A stretch of DNA of 23,814 nucleotides. Source: a virus. A program made the translations under genes and the position numbers. The notes beneath the pieces were generated by a model, which was not told the origin of the DNA, made no database searches, and saw only the letters and a list, made by a program, of their open reading frames with translations. Positions 1 to 6,096 of this stretch are shown piece by piece. The stretch covers positions 1-23,814 of IMG/VR virus record IMGVR_UViG_3300021368_001024. The stretch is one strand, 5' to 3'. Position 1 is the first letter of the stretch. Each line of letters opens with the position of its first letter.

Positions 1-15
1 GAGGAGATCGCCTGA
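1..15 (+). CDS. Possible 3' end of an upstream gene
   Basis: Frame 1 reads four sense codons (E-E-I-A) and then TGA at 13-15, directly before a GC-rich hairpin. This fits the tail of a gene lying outside the window, but too little is visible to be sure that it is coding or what it encodes. Confidence 0.25.
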   Translation, partial: EEIA

Positions 16-29
16 GGGGTCGCCCCCTC
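14..29 (+). terminator. GC-rich hairpin, possible terminator
   Basis: GAGGGG (14-19) and CCCCTC (24-29) form a perfect 6-bp stem around a TCGC loop. It lies between a possible upstream stop codon (13-15) and the promoter-like box at 32-40. No T-run follows, so it is not a textbook intrinsic terminator. It could instead be a transcript-end or processing structure. Confidence 0.3.
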
Positions 30-31
30 TA

Positions 32-40
32 TGGTACAAT
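32..40 (+). promoter_or_regulatory. Extended -10 promoter upstream of the first small gene
   Basis: TGGTACAAT contains an extended -10 (TG-N) followed by TACAAT, one mismatch from TATAAT, ending 21 bases before the ATG at 62. No clear -35 is visible at the right distance; the upstream bases are occupied by the GC-rich hairpin. A nearly identical TGGTATAAT occurs at 5396-5404. This fits recognition by the host sigma70-type RNA polymerase. Confidence 0.5.
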
Positions 41-61
41 AGCCACATCAATCAAACGGAC

Positions 62-253
62 ATGAACGCTTCCACTCAAAACCTGCTCGACATCACCGCC
101 GCTCTGACCGCTTCGGGTGTGACCCCTAAGATCAAGGTGCTCAAGACCCGCCACCCTCGCAAGGGTGAGCTGGTGATGACCATGACCAAGGGACGCCGCA
201 CCAAGACCAACCGCCGAGGTGATGCCCTTTCGGTTGCCGCCAACGTGCTCTGA
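62..253 (+). CDS. Small basic hypothetical protein, GC-rich gene
   Basis: A 63-residue reading frame that I do not recognise. It is basic: residues about 22-53 hold many Lys and Arg, including a TRHPRKGE stretch and TKGRRTKTNRRGD. There is no signal peptide or membrane segment. The frame stays open upstream to the window edge, but the promoter-like box at 32-40 favours the ATG at 62. There is no clear Shine-Dalgarno sequence. Codons end mostly in C or G (ATC, ACC, CGC, CTC), unlike the AT-rich structural genes downstream. Together with the next gene it forms a compositionally distinct pair. The basic character would suit nucleic-acid binding, but this is only an inference. Confidence 0.55.
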   Translation: MNASTQNLLDITAALTASGVTPKIKVLKTRHPRKGELVMTMTKGRRTKTNRRGDALSVAANVL

Positions 254-289
254 CCCATACGCCACCGACCATCCTACCACATTTCTGCT

Positions 290-526
290 ATGACCATCCG
301 CTACGTTTCCGATCTCGACTGCTACGCCGTCACCCGCTGGGGCACTGACGAACCCTTCGCCTGGGCAGAGACCACCACCGATGCCATGGCCATTCAGGAG
401 ATGGAAGCAGAACGGGCAGGTGCTGACCTGCTTCCGAACAAGCCAGTGGACCTCGGTCCAGACTACCCCGATGCTGTGGAGGACATCGCCGACGTGCTCT
501 TCGGGGAGTTGCCAGAGAGGTTCTAA
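290..526 (+). CDS. Small acidic hypothetical protein, GC-rich gene
   Basis: A 78-residue frame, unrecognised, starting 36 bases after the preceding stop with no clear Shine-Dalgarno sequence. The product is acidic, with Asp and Glu concentrated in its second half (for example PDAVEDIADVLFGELPERF at the C-terminus), and looks soluble. Codon choice is GC-ending like the gene before it. An overlapping frame at 381-614 is open but reads as low-quality out-of-phase sequence, so I take it as a shadow. The pairing of a basic and an acidic small protein is noted, but there is no evidence that they interact. Confidence 0.55.
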   Translation: MTIRYVSDLDCYAVTRWGTDEPFAWAETTTDAMAIQEMEAERAGADLLPNKPVDLGPDYPDAVEDIADVLFGELPERF

Positions 527-732
527 CGGGAGGGGCCAGGGGCCAGTTCCCTTCGGGGGGCGCCCCGTTACCCCCGTACCCCGTACAAAAACCTCTAACT
601 ACCCTAATCTATAACGGACCAAATTCGCGAGAGAGATATTCCGAGAATCAAAAAATTTTTCGCCATAAAAAACCCCCGAGGCCCCCTCCGAGATATTCCG
701 AGACATATATAAGAGAAAGCAACAATGTATAC
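527..732. other. Structured spacer marking the GC-rich to AT-rich transition
   Basis: No gene is supported in this 206-base gap. Its first part is GC-rich and self-complementary, with tandem GGGGCCA units at 535-548 and the palindrome GGGGCGCCCC at 557-566. The second part holds a 14-base direct repeat (633-646 and 690-703), an A/T run at 651-660, a C-rich stretch (673-689) and a TATATA box near 705-710 ahead of the next gene. The composition change falls inside this gap at about 580-600. Confidence 0.6.
633..703 (+). repeat. Pair of 14-base direct repeats
   Basis: GAGATATTCCGAGA occurs at 633-646 and again at 690-703, exactly matching, 57 bases apart from start to start. The second copy runs straight into the TATATA box upstream of the AbrB-like gene. 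Such a pair could be a binding site for the AbrB-like protein or a trace of recombination. It is too short to decide which. Confidence 0.6.
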
Positions 733-915
733 ATGTCAAATTTTGAAACATCCACCGAAGTACTTTTTGATGAAGTAGACGAAGAGTATATGGTCACAAT
801 TCCAGAAGCGATCCTTGAGGAACTCGACTGGAGGGAGGGCGATGTACTGGAATGGGAGTATCATGATTATAATGGACTTCCAGGCCTTCGCCTACATAAG
901 GTAGGAGAAGACTGA
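733..915 (+). CDS. AbrB/MazE-like small DNA-binding protein
   Basis: A 60-residue acidic protein with the layout of a SpoVT/AbrB swapped-hairpin domain. A beta strand ending in MVTIPEAILEEL (about 20-31) matches the family's V-x-IP-x-x-I/L-x-x-x-L pattern. WREGDVLEWEY (about 33-43) matches its L-x-x-GD-x-L/V-x-x turn and strand, and a last strand LRLHK lies at 53-57. Family members bind DNA as dimers, either as transition-state regulators or as antitoxins. No toxin gene sits beside it, so a stand-alone regulator is the simpler reading. The ATG at 733 is chosen; an ATG at 725 is in another frame and stops soon. Two direct repeats lie just upstream and an inverted repeat overlaps the stop codon, possibly binding sites. 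Confidence 0.6.
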   Translation: MSNFETSTEVLFDEVDEEYMVTIPEAILEELDWREGDVLEWEYHDYNGLPGLRLHKVGED

Positions 916-931
916 GGTTAATTTCTCAGTC
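910..931 (+). repeat. Inverted repeat across the stop codon of the AbrB-like gene
   Basis: GACTGAG (910-916) and CTCAGTC (925-931) form a perfect 7-bp stem with an 8-base AT-rich loop, overlapping the TGA at 913-915. No T-run follows on the + strand, so intrinsic termination is doubtful. It could be an RNA 3'-end structure or a protein-binding palindrome. Confidence 0.45.
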
Positions 932-991
932 CACTTAAAAAATCTCTCAGTATTTCTTAGGTGTTGGGCACCGTAGCGTTTTTCAGATAGT

Positions 992-3900
992 ATGACAAGT
1001 CCGAACTCAGGGTTAACATGTAATCCGTCTTTTCAGGAAGTAAAGAAGACGGTGACATTCACATGTTCGAGTACAGTACCAGATAGCAGGACTGGTGGGT
1101 ATTCAACTCGATATAATGATGAGGAATATGAGTATGTTGATACTGTATACAATGAGCATGTTCCTACATTAACGAATGGTACATTAAGGGAGGCGTGGGA
1201 TAATAGTAATGATCCTAGGTATCAACAGTACAATGTAGATACTGGGCAACCGATTTTCGAGAATTATTGTAGGACTGATGCTGGTAGTGATGAAGGATAT
1301 TTCCAACACTTATGGGAATTTCCTACAACGCATACATCATCTAGGGATGTTTTAGTTAAGTACGAACCAGTATATGAAGAAACAACGACTGGCAGACCAA
1401 CTACAGATAGAACAGTAGCAACACCAGAATCTCTTGCAGCACAAGAAGGTGGATGTGTTCGCAAAGTTACAGTTACCAATAATTTTACACTTGGCAAGGT
1501 ATCTACTAATCTAAGTGGGTTACCAAGTGGAGATGATGCTTCATTCATCCAGTTAGTGGGTACAGACGACGTTGCAATCATCTTTACCTATACAAGTGAC
1601 ACACGAACTGTATTGCAGGTTGGAGACGTTGTTAACGGTCATACAGTGACCGATGTGGTTAACTTTGCAGATACAAAGGCAGATCGTAAGATTGTTCACC
1701 GTGTATTAGGTGATAATAAACTGAAATTGAATAATATCAAAGGTATTCAAGTTGGTGATAATGTTACTGGATATGGTAATACCAAAATTCCTGCAGGCAC
1801 TACAATTAAATCAATTAATACCAGTGAAAAAACTGTTAAATTAAATTTTAGTGGGGATATTGATGGTCTTAATCGTACCAATCGTAATAAGATCAGAACT
1901 ATTCTAGTACAGGATGCAGCACAAAATCAAATTCCAGATACAAACTATTGTTGGGCGAAGTTAGGATCTAGCACTTCTGTAGGTGTTAAGAACATTTCCT
2001 TCAAAGTTGAAGGTCCAGGCATTCATTATATGGACTTTGTAAGCACTACAACATCAGCTGGTGCATGGACAAATGAGAAAATTTTCAATGAAGGTGGTAA
2101 TGCTATCTTCAAAAGTGGTAGTACTAAGTCAAAAACTGTAGATTTTGATGGCGGATCTCTTGTTATCAAGGCAGAACCTGTCAATGATGGTGGTGAATGG
2201 GATTCAAGATGGTATATTGAGTCATTTACTGGTACTTTACCTAAAGTTGGTACTGCATTCCAGACAAAATTTGATGGTGGTAAGGATAAAGTAACAATTC
2301 ATTTTAAAGTTACTGGTACTGCACCTACTGTAACTGCAGCATCAGGACCTTTTGCTAAAGAAGCAGCCTATACTGGGTCTATAAGTGGTGCTCAAATTAG
2401 AGTAAAAGCAGGTTATGGGATTATTGACCGTGCAGCTGCAGTTGGTATTTTCATCAGTAAGAGAAAGGACGTACTGTATACACCTATTTTTAAGAAACAA
2501 ACCGATCTGATTCCACAAGAAGTTAAGGAATTGTCTGTTAAATTCCCTGGTTTAGGTACTTTAGAGGAATTTAGAGAGGTTGGTATTGAAAATCCTGTAG
2601 TTGATACTAACTGCGACCCATTCTTGAATCCTCAAGTCACCATTCCTAGTGGAACTGGTACTCAAAATAACAACATTCAACTCACCTCATCAAATAATTC
2701 CGTAGTTTTACAAGCAATTGAGGACAAAATTGATCAAATTTCGTCAACTAGTGATGTTGATGAGATGGTAGAGGAGATTGAGAAGATTTTTAAGGAACAA
2801 AATCCCGATCCTACCGTAGATCAGAGTGTTTTAGACAATCTTAGTAGCAATTTAAGGAAAATCAACAAGGCAGAAGACAAAGTTGCTAAGTCAGAAAAGA
2901 AATTTAAGAAGAAATTTGGGGATGCCGATAGATCCGTATCTCAAGATACCGCATCCAACAAGTTAATCAACGATATTCTCAACAAAATTGGTGAAATTCC
3001 CGATGATTTGGGTGTTTTGCTTCCAGCTGATGTTCCACAGACAATCGATACCGTAGATGGGGAGAATGAATCCGATTTTAACCTCGTAAAAAACGCATAT
3101 CGCGACCTTCCCGCGACTCAGGACCGCATTCAGTTCATTGTTGAAGATCTTTCAATCAATGATGACGAATCTTACCTCGATTATGGTAAAAGTTCACTCC
3201 GAACTACGATTACCTTTGATGTTATTCCGCGTTGGTTACTCGGAACACCTACAATTGGTGATGAAATCTCCGATGAAGCGGAATTGGTGATTTCTGGTAC
3301 GGCATTAGGTGGTGCTTCACCCGCAAATGACCTTTATTTGTTGGTCAGGGACGTAAATAACTCTGGTGCAATCCAAACTTTTGAAACTTTTGGTGGTTCT
3401 GTACCGCAAATGAAGTATACCAATCAATCTGGTACTTCTACTGCGGTTGGAACAAGAGCATCTTTCAATATTACTTCCGCAGGTGGTAATTACACCGCAA
3501 CAATCAATACAAATACAACTGGTTATTCCGTAAATGATATTATCATCATCAAAGGTGGTGTATTAGGTGGTTCCAATGATACTAATGACTGTCTTATCCA
3601 AATTACGAGTCTAACAGGTGGTGGGGAGATTAATCAATTCAGTGTAACAGGTACATCGACTGGTAGTGCTACTTTTAACAATAGAAGTCATGTAATTGAA
3701 GAAGCAGCATTTGACGTTAACGTTGAATGGAGTAATACAGATGCAACTACTGATGATATTTACGTTCCAGTGATCAATGATGACAATGCTGGTTCTGGTT
3801 ATCGCGTAAATGACACAATTTCTATTTCTGGTGCGAATTTGGGTGGTGGAACAAATAATGATTGTCTTATCACTGTAACTGAAGTCGATCCTGAGGGTGG

Positions 3901-5008
3901 TTTGATTGATTATACCACATCAACAGCGGAAAGACCACAAACTTTATATGCTAACATCTCCGCAAGCTATGCAACCAACACTGGTAGTTCAGTTGGCACT
4001 GGTGCAACGTTTAATGTACTTAAAGGTGAAAATGCTGCGGGATCACCAACATATTTTGTTTCTCTAAACAATGCAGGAACTAATTATAACAAAATTGTAG
4101 TTCCTACTGGAATAACAGTTGATGTTGTTGATAGAAAAGAAGGTATTTTGCAGATCAATAACGGAGATCTTAATGCATATCCGTCAAACTTTACGGTAAC
4201 TTTTGGTGTTTCCGCACCTTCACCGTTAGTAGTTGGTACTAGTTACAAAGCATCTAAGATATCCGACACTAAGTTCTTTGTATATACAGAACAAAACTTT
4301 GGCACTACAAATAAAGCTGGTACAAGAATTCCTCCCCTTATTACAAGGATCAGATTGTCTGAATCACTTACAGGTATTAGTGGTGTTGCCTTTGGTACGT
4401 TTGGTGTTGCACAGACAGTAAATTACTTGACTGATGGTGGAACTCAGTATGTTGATACCATTGATGTTGCGGCAACTGGTGAAGTTTACCCTGATAGAGT
4501 ATGGAGAGGTCTTGGTTATGAATATCAAGGTGAATGGATTAAGGAATATGAGTTTAATTTGGTCACTACATCTGAAAATATTGCTAAATCTTCGTTCAAT
4601 GAAGGAAATCCAATTCAGTCCAAACCTACAACCGCAAAACTAACTAAAAAATTAAAACCAAAAGCAGATAAGATTGAAGTTGATGATACATCATTGTTCT
4701 TGTCATCTGGTTATCTAATGATTCCTAAGTGGATTCGTAAAACTGAAAATTATCTTGAACTTGGTGTGGAGGGTGTGAATAAAATTGTAAATGATAGAAA
4801 TCACTATTACTACGATGGTGAAGAGATTATCTATTATTCTTCAAAGACAGCAACATCTTTTGAAGGTATTGAAAGATCTCAGTTTAATACCAGTTATTTG
4901 TTTGAAACATCACCAGAACCTTTCGCCAAAAACGGTGGAGTGGTAAATAGTTATCAAAAGGGCTATTCTGTTCAACAGTACTGGCCTTATCAACCGAAGG
5001 AGGAATAA
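992..5008 (+). CDS. Large modular virion structural protein, baseplate-associated
   Basis: A 1338-residue protein rich in Gly, Asn, Thr, Ser and Asp, typical of beta-rich phage surface proteins; I cannot assign a T4 number. Visible modules: a segment at about 236-292 of the form VGDxVxGxG...IPAGTxIxxI, also present in the gp7-like protein; a charged, probably coiled-coil part at about 571-650 (AIEDKIDQI, VEEIEKIF, KKFKKKF); glycine-rich repeats at about 769-797, 834-880 and 923-972 sharing GYxVNDxIxIxG..LGG..NDCLIxVT; and a C-terminal unit at about 1226-1300 (VDDTSLF...EEIIYYSSKT...GIERS) matching units in the gp7-like protein. The start ATG lacks a clear Shine-Dalgarno sequence. It sits directly before the PAAR-like gene, two bases away, which suggests a hub, spike or baseplate-periphery role. 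It does not resemble T4 gp5 or lysozyme. Confidence 0.7.
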   Translation: MTSPNSGLTCNPSFQEVKKTVTFTCSSTVPDSRTGGYSTRYNDEEYEYVDTVYNEHVPTLTNGTLREAWDNSNDPRYQQYNVDTGQPIFENYCRTDAGSDEGYFQHLWEFPTTHTSSRDVLVKYEPVYEETTTGRPTTDRTVATPESLAAQEGGCVRKVTVTNNFTLGKVSTNLSGLPSGDDASFIQLVGTDDVAIIFTYTSDTRTVLQVGDVVNGHTVTDVVNFADTKADRKIVHRVLGDNKLKLNNIKGIQVGDNVTGYGNTKIPAGTTIKSINTSEKTVKLNFSGDIDGLNRTNRNKIRTILVQDAAQNQIPDTNYCWAKLGSSTSVGVKNISFKVEGPGIHYMDFVSTTTSAGAWTNEKIFNEGGNAIFKSGSTKSKTVDFDGGSLVIKAEPVNDGGEWDSRWYIESFTGTLPKVGTAFQTKFDGGKDKVTIHFKVTGTAPTVTAASGPFAKEAAYTGSISGAQIRVKAGYGIIDRAAAVGIFISKRKDVLYTPIFKKQTDLIPQEVKELSVKFPGLGTLEEFREVGIENPVVDTNCDPFLNPQVTIPSGTGTQNNNIQLTSSNNSVVLQAIEDKIDQISSTSDVDEMVEEIEKIFKEQNPDPTVDQSVLDNLSSNLRKINKAEDKVAKSEKKFKKKFGDADRSVSQDTASNKLINDILNKIGEIPDDLGVLLPADVPQTIDTVDGENESDFNLVKNAYRDLPATQDRIQFIVEDLSINDDESYLDYGKSSLRTTITFDVIPRWLLGTPTIGDEISDEAELVISGTALGGASPANDLYLLVRDVNNSGAIQTFETFGGSVPQMKYTNQSGTSTAVGTRASFNITSAGGNYTATINTNTTGYSVNDIIIIKGGVLGGSNDTNDCLIQITSLTGGGEINQFSVTGTSTGSATFNNRSHVIEEAAFDVNVEWSNTDATTDDIYVPVINDDNAGSGYRVNDTISISGANLGGGTNNDCLITVTEVDPEGGLIDYTTSTAERPQTLYANISASYATNTGSSVGTGATFNVLKGENAAGSPTYFVSLNNAGTNYNKIVVPTGITVDVVDRKEGILQINNGDLNAYPSNFTVTFGVSAPSPLVVGTSYKASKISDTKFFVYTEQNFGTTNKAGTRIPPLITRIRLSESLTGISGVAFGTFGVAQTVNYLTDGGTQYVDTIDVAATGEVYPDRVWRGLGYEYQGEWIKEYEFNLVTTSENIAKSSFNEGNPIQSKPTTAKLTKKLKPKADKIEVDDTSLFLSSGYLMIPKWIRKTENYLELGVEGVNKIVNDRNHYYYDGEEIIYYSSKTATSFEGIERSQFNTSYLFETSPEPFAKNGGVVNSYQKGYSVQQYWPYQPKEE
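4997..5003 (+). promoter_or_regulatory. Strong ribosome binding site for the PAAR-like gene
   Basis: AAGGAGG lies inside the last codons of the preceding gene, six bases before the ATG at 5010. It is the best Shine-Dalgarno match noted in the window and fixes the start of the PAAR-like protein. Confidence 0.8.
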
Positions 5009-5009
5009 T

Positions 5010-5339
5010 ATGGTAAGACCAGTACAAGCTATCGGTGGTGCAGACGGACCATCAGTTCTTGGGTGTTGTAAGTGTTTTCCTTTTGTAGTTACTCCAGTTG
5101 TCCAAAAAGAACTTCTATGTGGACTCCCTGAGAACACCACAGGACAGATTCTAGTACCTGCTCCTGGTATTAACTGTTGTGGTAAAGGTTGTAGTCCTTG
5201 TGTGTGTCCTAGAGTCTCTCTGGGGGTTAGTAAGGTGTTTATTTGTGGTCGTATGTCATCACATATTGGAGATCCGAACCCGCCATCAGTTCCGAGACTT
5301 AATGTAGCAACTCCTACTCCTAAAGTTCTATATGCTTAA
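5010..5339 (+). CDS. Cysteine-rich PAAR-like spike-tip protein
   Basis: A 109-residue protein. The segment PRVSLGVSKVFICGRMSSHIGDP (about 67-89) follows the PAAR repeat pattern, in which a strand such as G-S-x-x-V-x-x-x-G is followed by R-x-x-x-x-GD. The N-terminal RPVQAIGGADGP is also PAAR-like. PAAR proteins form a sharp cone on the central spike of contractile tails (T4 gp5.4, VgrG tips in type VI secretion) and usually bind one metal ion. Here ten cysteines (19, 20, 22, 37, 56, 57, 61, 64, 66, 79) and a single His (85) stand out, with CCxC, CC and CxxCxC clusters. The gene is two bases after a large structural gene and near gp25 and gp6, which fits a baseplate hub role. Alternative: another small cysteine-rich metal-binding virion protein. 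Confidence 0.65.
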   Translation: MVRPVQAIGGADGPSVLGCCKCFPFVVTPVVQKELLCGLPENTTGQILVPAPGINCCGKGCSPCVCPRVSLGVSKVFICGRMSSHIGDPNPPSVPRLNVATPTPKVLYA

Positions 5340-5350
5340 TCTTTTGAATC

Positions 5351-5390
5351 TTGGCAGAGTTATTATAGAGACTTTTTGACACTCTGTCAA
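5351..5390. promoter_or_regulatory. Overlapping inverted repeats, possible operator
   Basis: TTGGCAGAGT (5351-5360) is complementary to ACTCTGTCAA (5381-5390) with only one G-T wobble. TTGACA (5376-5381) also forms a perfect 6-bp palindrome with TGTCAA (5385-5390) around CTC. The inner palindrome contains the -35 box of the promoter at 5376-5404, so a bound protein would block polymerase. As RNA, the outer pair could form a 10-bp stem with a 20-base loop after the PAAR-like gene. No T-run follows the stem. Confidence 0.45.
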
Positions 5391-5404
5391 GCCTGTGGTA
5401 TAAT
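5376..5404 (+). promoter_or_regulatory. Near-perfect sigma70 promoter for the small-gene block
   Basis: TTGACA at 5376-5381 and TATAAT at 5399-5404 are both perfect consensus hexamers with a 17-base spacer, and TGG directly before TATAAT adds an extended -10. The first gene of the block starts 23 bases downstream. T4-like phages use such host-type promoters for early transcription, so this block can probably be expressed before the late structural genes around it. Confidence 0.85.
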
Positions 5405-5427
5405 TAAGAGGTAGTTGACTGATTATT

Positions 5428-5571
5428 ATGGCACGATCCAAAAACCTTAGTGGTGGTTCTTTTGTAGAAGCCAAACCCAAAAAGACCCGCCAAGGCAGTG
5501 GTCAGCATACCAAGTATGCATCTACCTCTCGAAACAATGCTAAAAAACGTTATCGAGGTCAAGGTAAGTAA
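5428..5571 (+). CDS. Small highly basic conserved-type protein, 47 aa
   Basis: Reads MARSKNLSGGSFVEAKP, then a Lys/Arg-rich stretch (KKTRQGSGQHTKY, NNAKKRYRGQGK) and TAA. There are almost no acidic residues, so binding to nucleic acid or to an acidic protein is plausible. I recall similar small basic proteins in T4-like cyanophages but cannot verify this here. It is the first gene after the sigma70 promoter. Its stop TAA shares its last base with the next gene's ATG (TAATG), which suggests translational coupling. A leader AAGAGG (5406-5411) lies rather far upstream to act as a Shine-Dalgarno sequence. Confidence 0.75.
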   Translation: MARSKNLSGGSFVEAKPKKTRQGSGQHTKYASTSRNNAKKRYRGQGK

Positions 5572-5768
5572 TGAAAATACAACTGTGGTACTCTCAGGGA
5601 ATGAGTCAGTGGAGATGGTCTCTCACCGACGATAAAAACAACAATATCCAAGAGTCAGGACAAAGACCTGATCTCAGAGACGCAATGAATGATATTGCTA
5701 CCACAGTTGAATATATACTAGACACGAATTATTGTGATGAAAAAGGAAAAACTCAAAGCACAAGTTAA
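5571..5768 (+). CDS. Small hypothetical protein, 65 aa
   Basis: Starts MKIQLWYSQGMSQWRWSLTDD, with three Trp in the first 16 residues, followed by a likely helix (LRDAMNDIATTVEYILDTN, about 35-53). It looks like a small soluble alpha/beta protein of unknown role. It overlaps the previous stop by one base and the next gene by 32 bases, so it is probably translated in a coupled series. I do not know its function. The N-terminal pattern resembles a family of short proteins that I recall from marine T4-like phages. Confidence 0.7.
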   Translation: MKIQLWYSQGMSQWRWSLTDDKNNNIQESGQRPDLRDAMNDIATTVEYILDTNYCDEKGKTQSTS

Positions 5769-5910
5769 GTCCAGATTCTATTACTATTTCTGGGGTCTAG
5801 CTACCCTCTCTGTGGTCCTAGGACAGATTTATGTTGGTGCTGGGTATCGTTACATGGCTGAGAGTGTAAACACCCTTACATACAGTCTTTCAAGAGCATT
5901 ACGTCGTTAA
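5737..5910 (+). CDS. Small single-pass membrane protein, 57 aa
   Basis: The frame starts at an ATG inside the end of the previous gene and reads MKKEKLKAQVKSRF, then an aromatic and hydrophobic stretch YYYFWGLATLSVVLGQIYVG (about 15-34) that looks like one membrane helix, then an amphipathic tail ending SLSRALRR. The positively charged N-terminus suggests that the N-terminus is inside. It ends immediately before the next ATG (5911) with no gap, which supports it being a real gene in the block. Possible roles include host membrane modification or a holin-like accessory, but nothing in the sequence decides between them. Confidence 0.75.
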   Translation: MKKEKLKAQVKSRFYYYFWGLATLSVVLGQIYVGAGYRYMAESVNTLTYSLSRALRR

Positions 5911-6096
5911 ATGAATGAAAAAAGAGTGAAAACAACACCACAAAATGTTCAAGAATCAAATGAAGCACTTTTTCGTGCTTCAATGAACCTTCCAAAAGCT
6001 GCAGAACACTGTGGCATGACTCAAAAAGAGATGAAACTTACTTTTTGGGAATTTTTGAAATATAATGAACCAGATTATGAACTACCCAGTCCATAA
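5911..6096 (+). CDS. Small hypothetical protein, helix-turn-helix-like, 61 aa
   Basis: It begins on the base after the preceding stop codon. The middle part LPKAAEHCGMTQKEMKLTFWEFL (about 28-50) has the alternation of a short helix, a turn with CGMT, and a second helix, reminiscent of small helix-turn-helix proteins. The match is weak. The end KYNEPDYELPSP is acidic and aromatic. A role in transcription control is possible but unproved. It overlaps the SET-domain gene by 32 bases in another frame. Confidence 0.65.
   Translation: MNEKRVKTTPQNVQESNEALFRASMNLPKAAEHCGMTQKEMKLTFWEFLKYNEPDYELPSP

Noticed and set aside
29-280. Two minus-strand open frames (29-280 and 76-258) opposite the first small gene
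   Set aside because: GC-rich sequence lowers stop frequency on both strands. The plus-strand frame has the promoter-like box and follows the direction of all other genes.
381-614. Open frame of 77 codons overlapping the 290-526 gene
   Set aside because: It lies out of phase inside a better frame, runs into the structured spacer, and its product looks like random Arg/Pro/Thr-rich translation.
671-690. C-rich stretch next to A-runs as a minus-strand intrinsic terminator
   Set aside because: Only a 4-bp stem (GAGG/CCTC) can be drawn and no minus-strand gene ends there.
960-985. GGTG-TTGGG-CACC followed by GTTTTT as a terminator before the 1338-aa gene
   Set aside because: The stem has only four base pairs and the T-run is displaced, so it is too weak to call.
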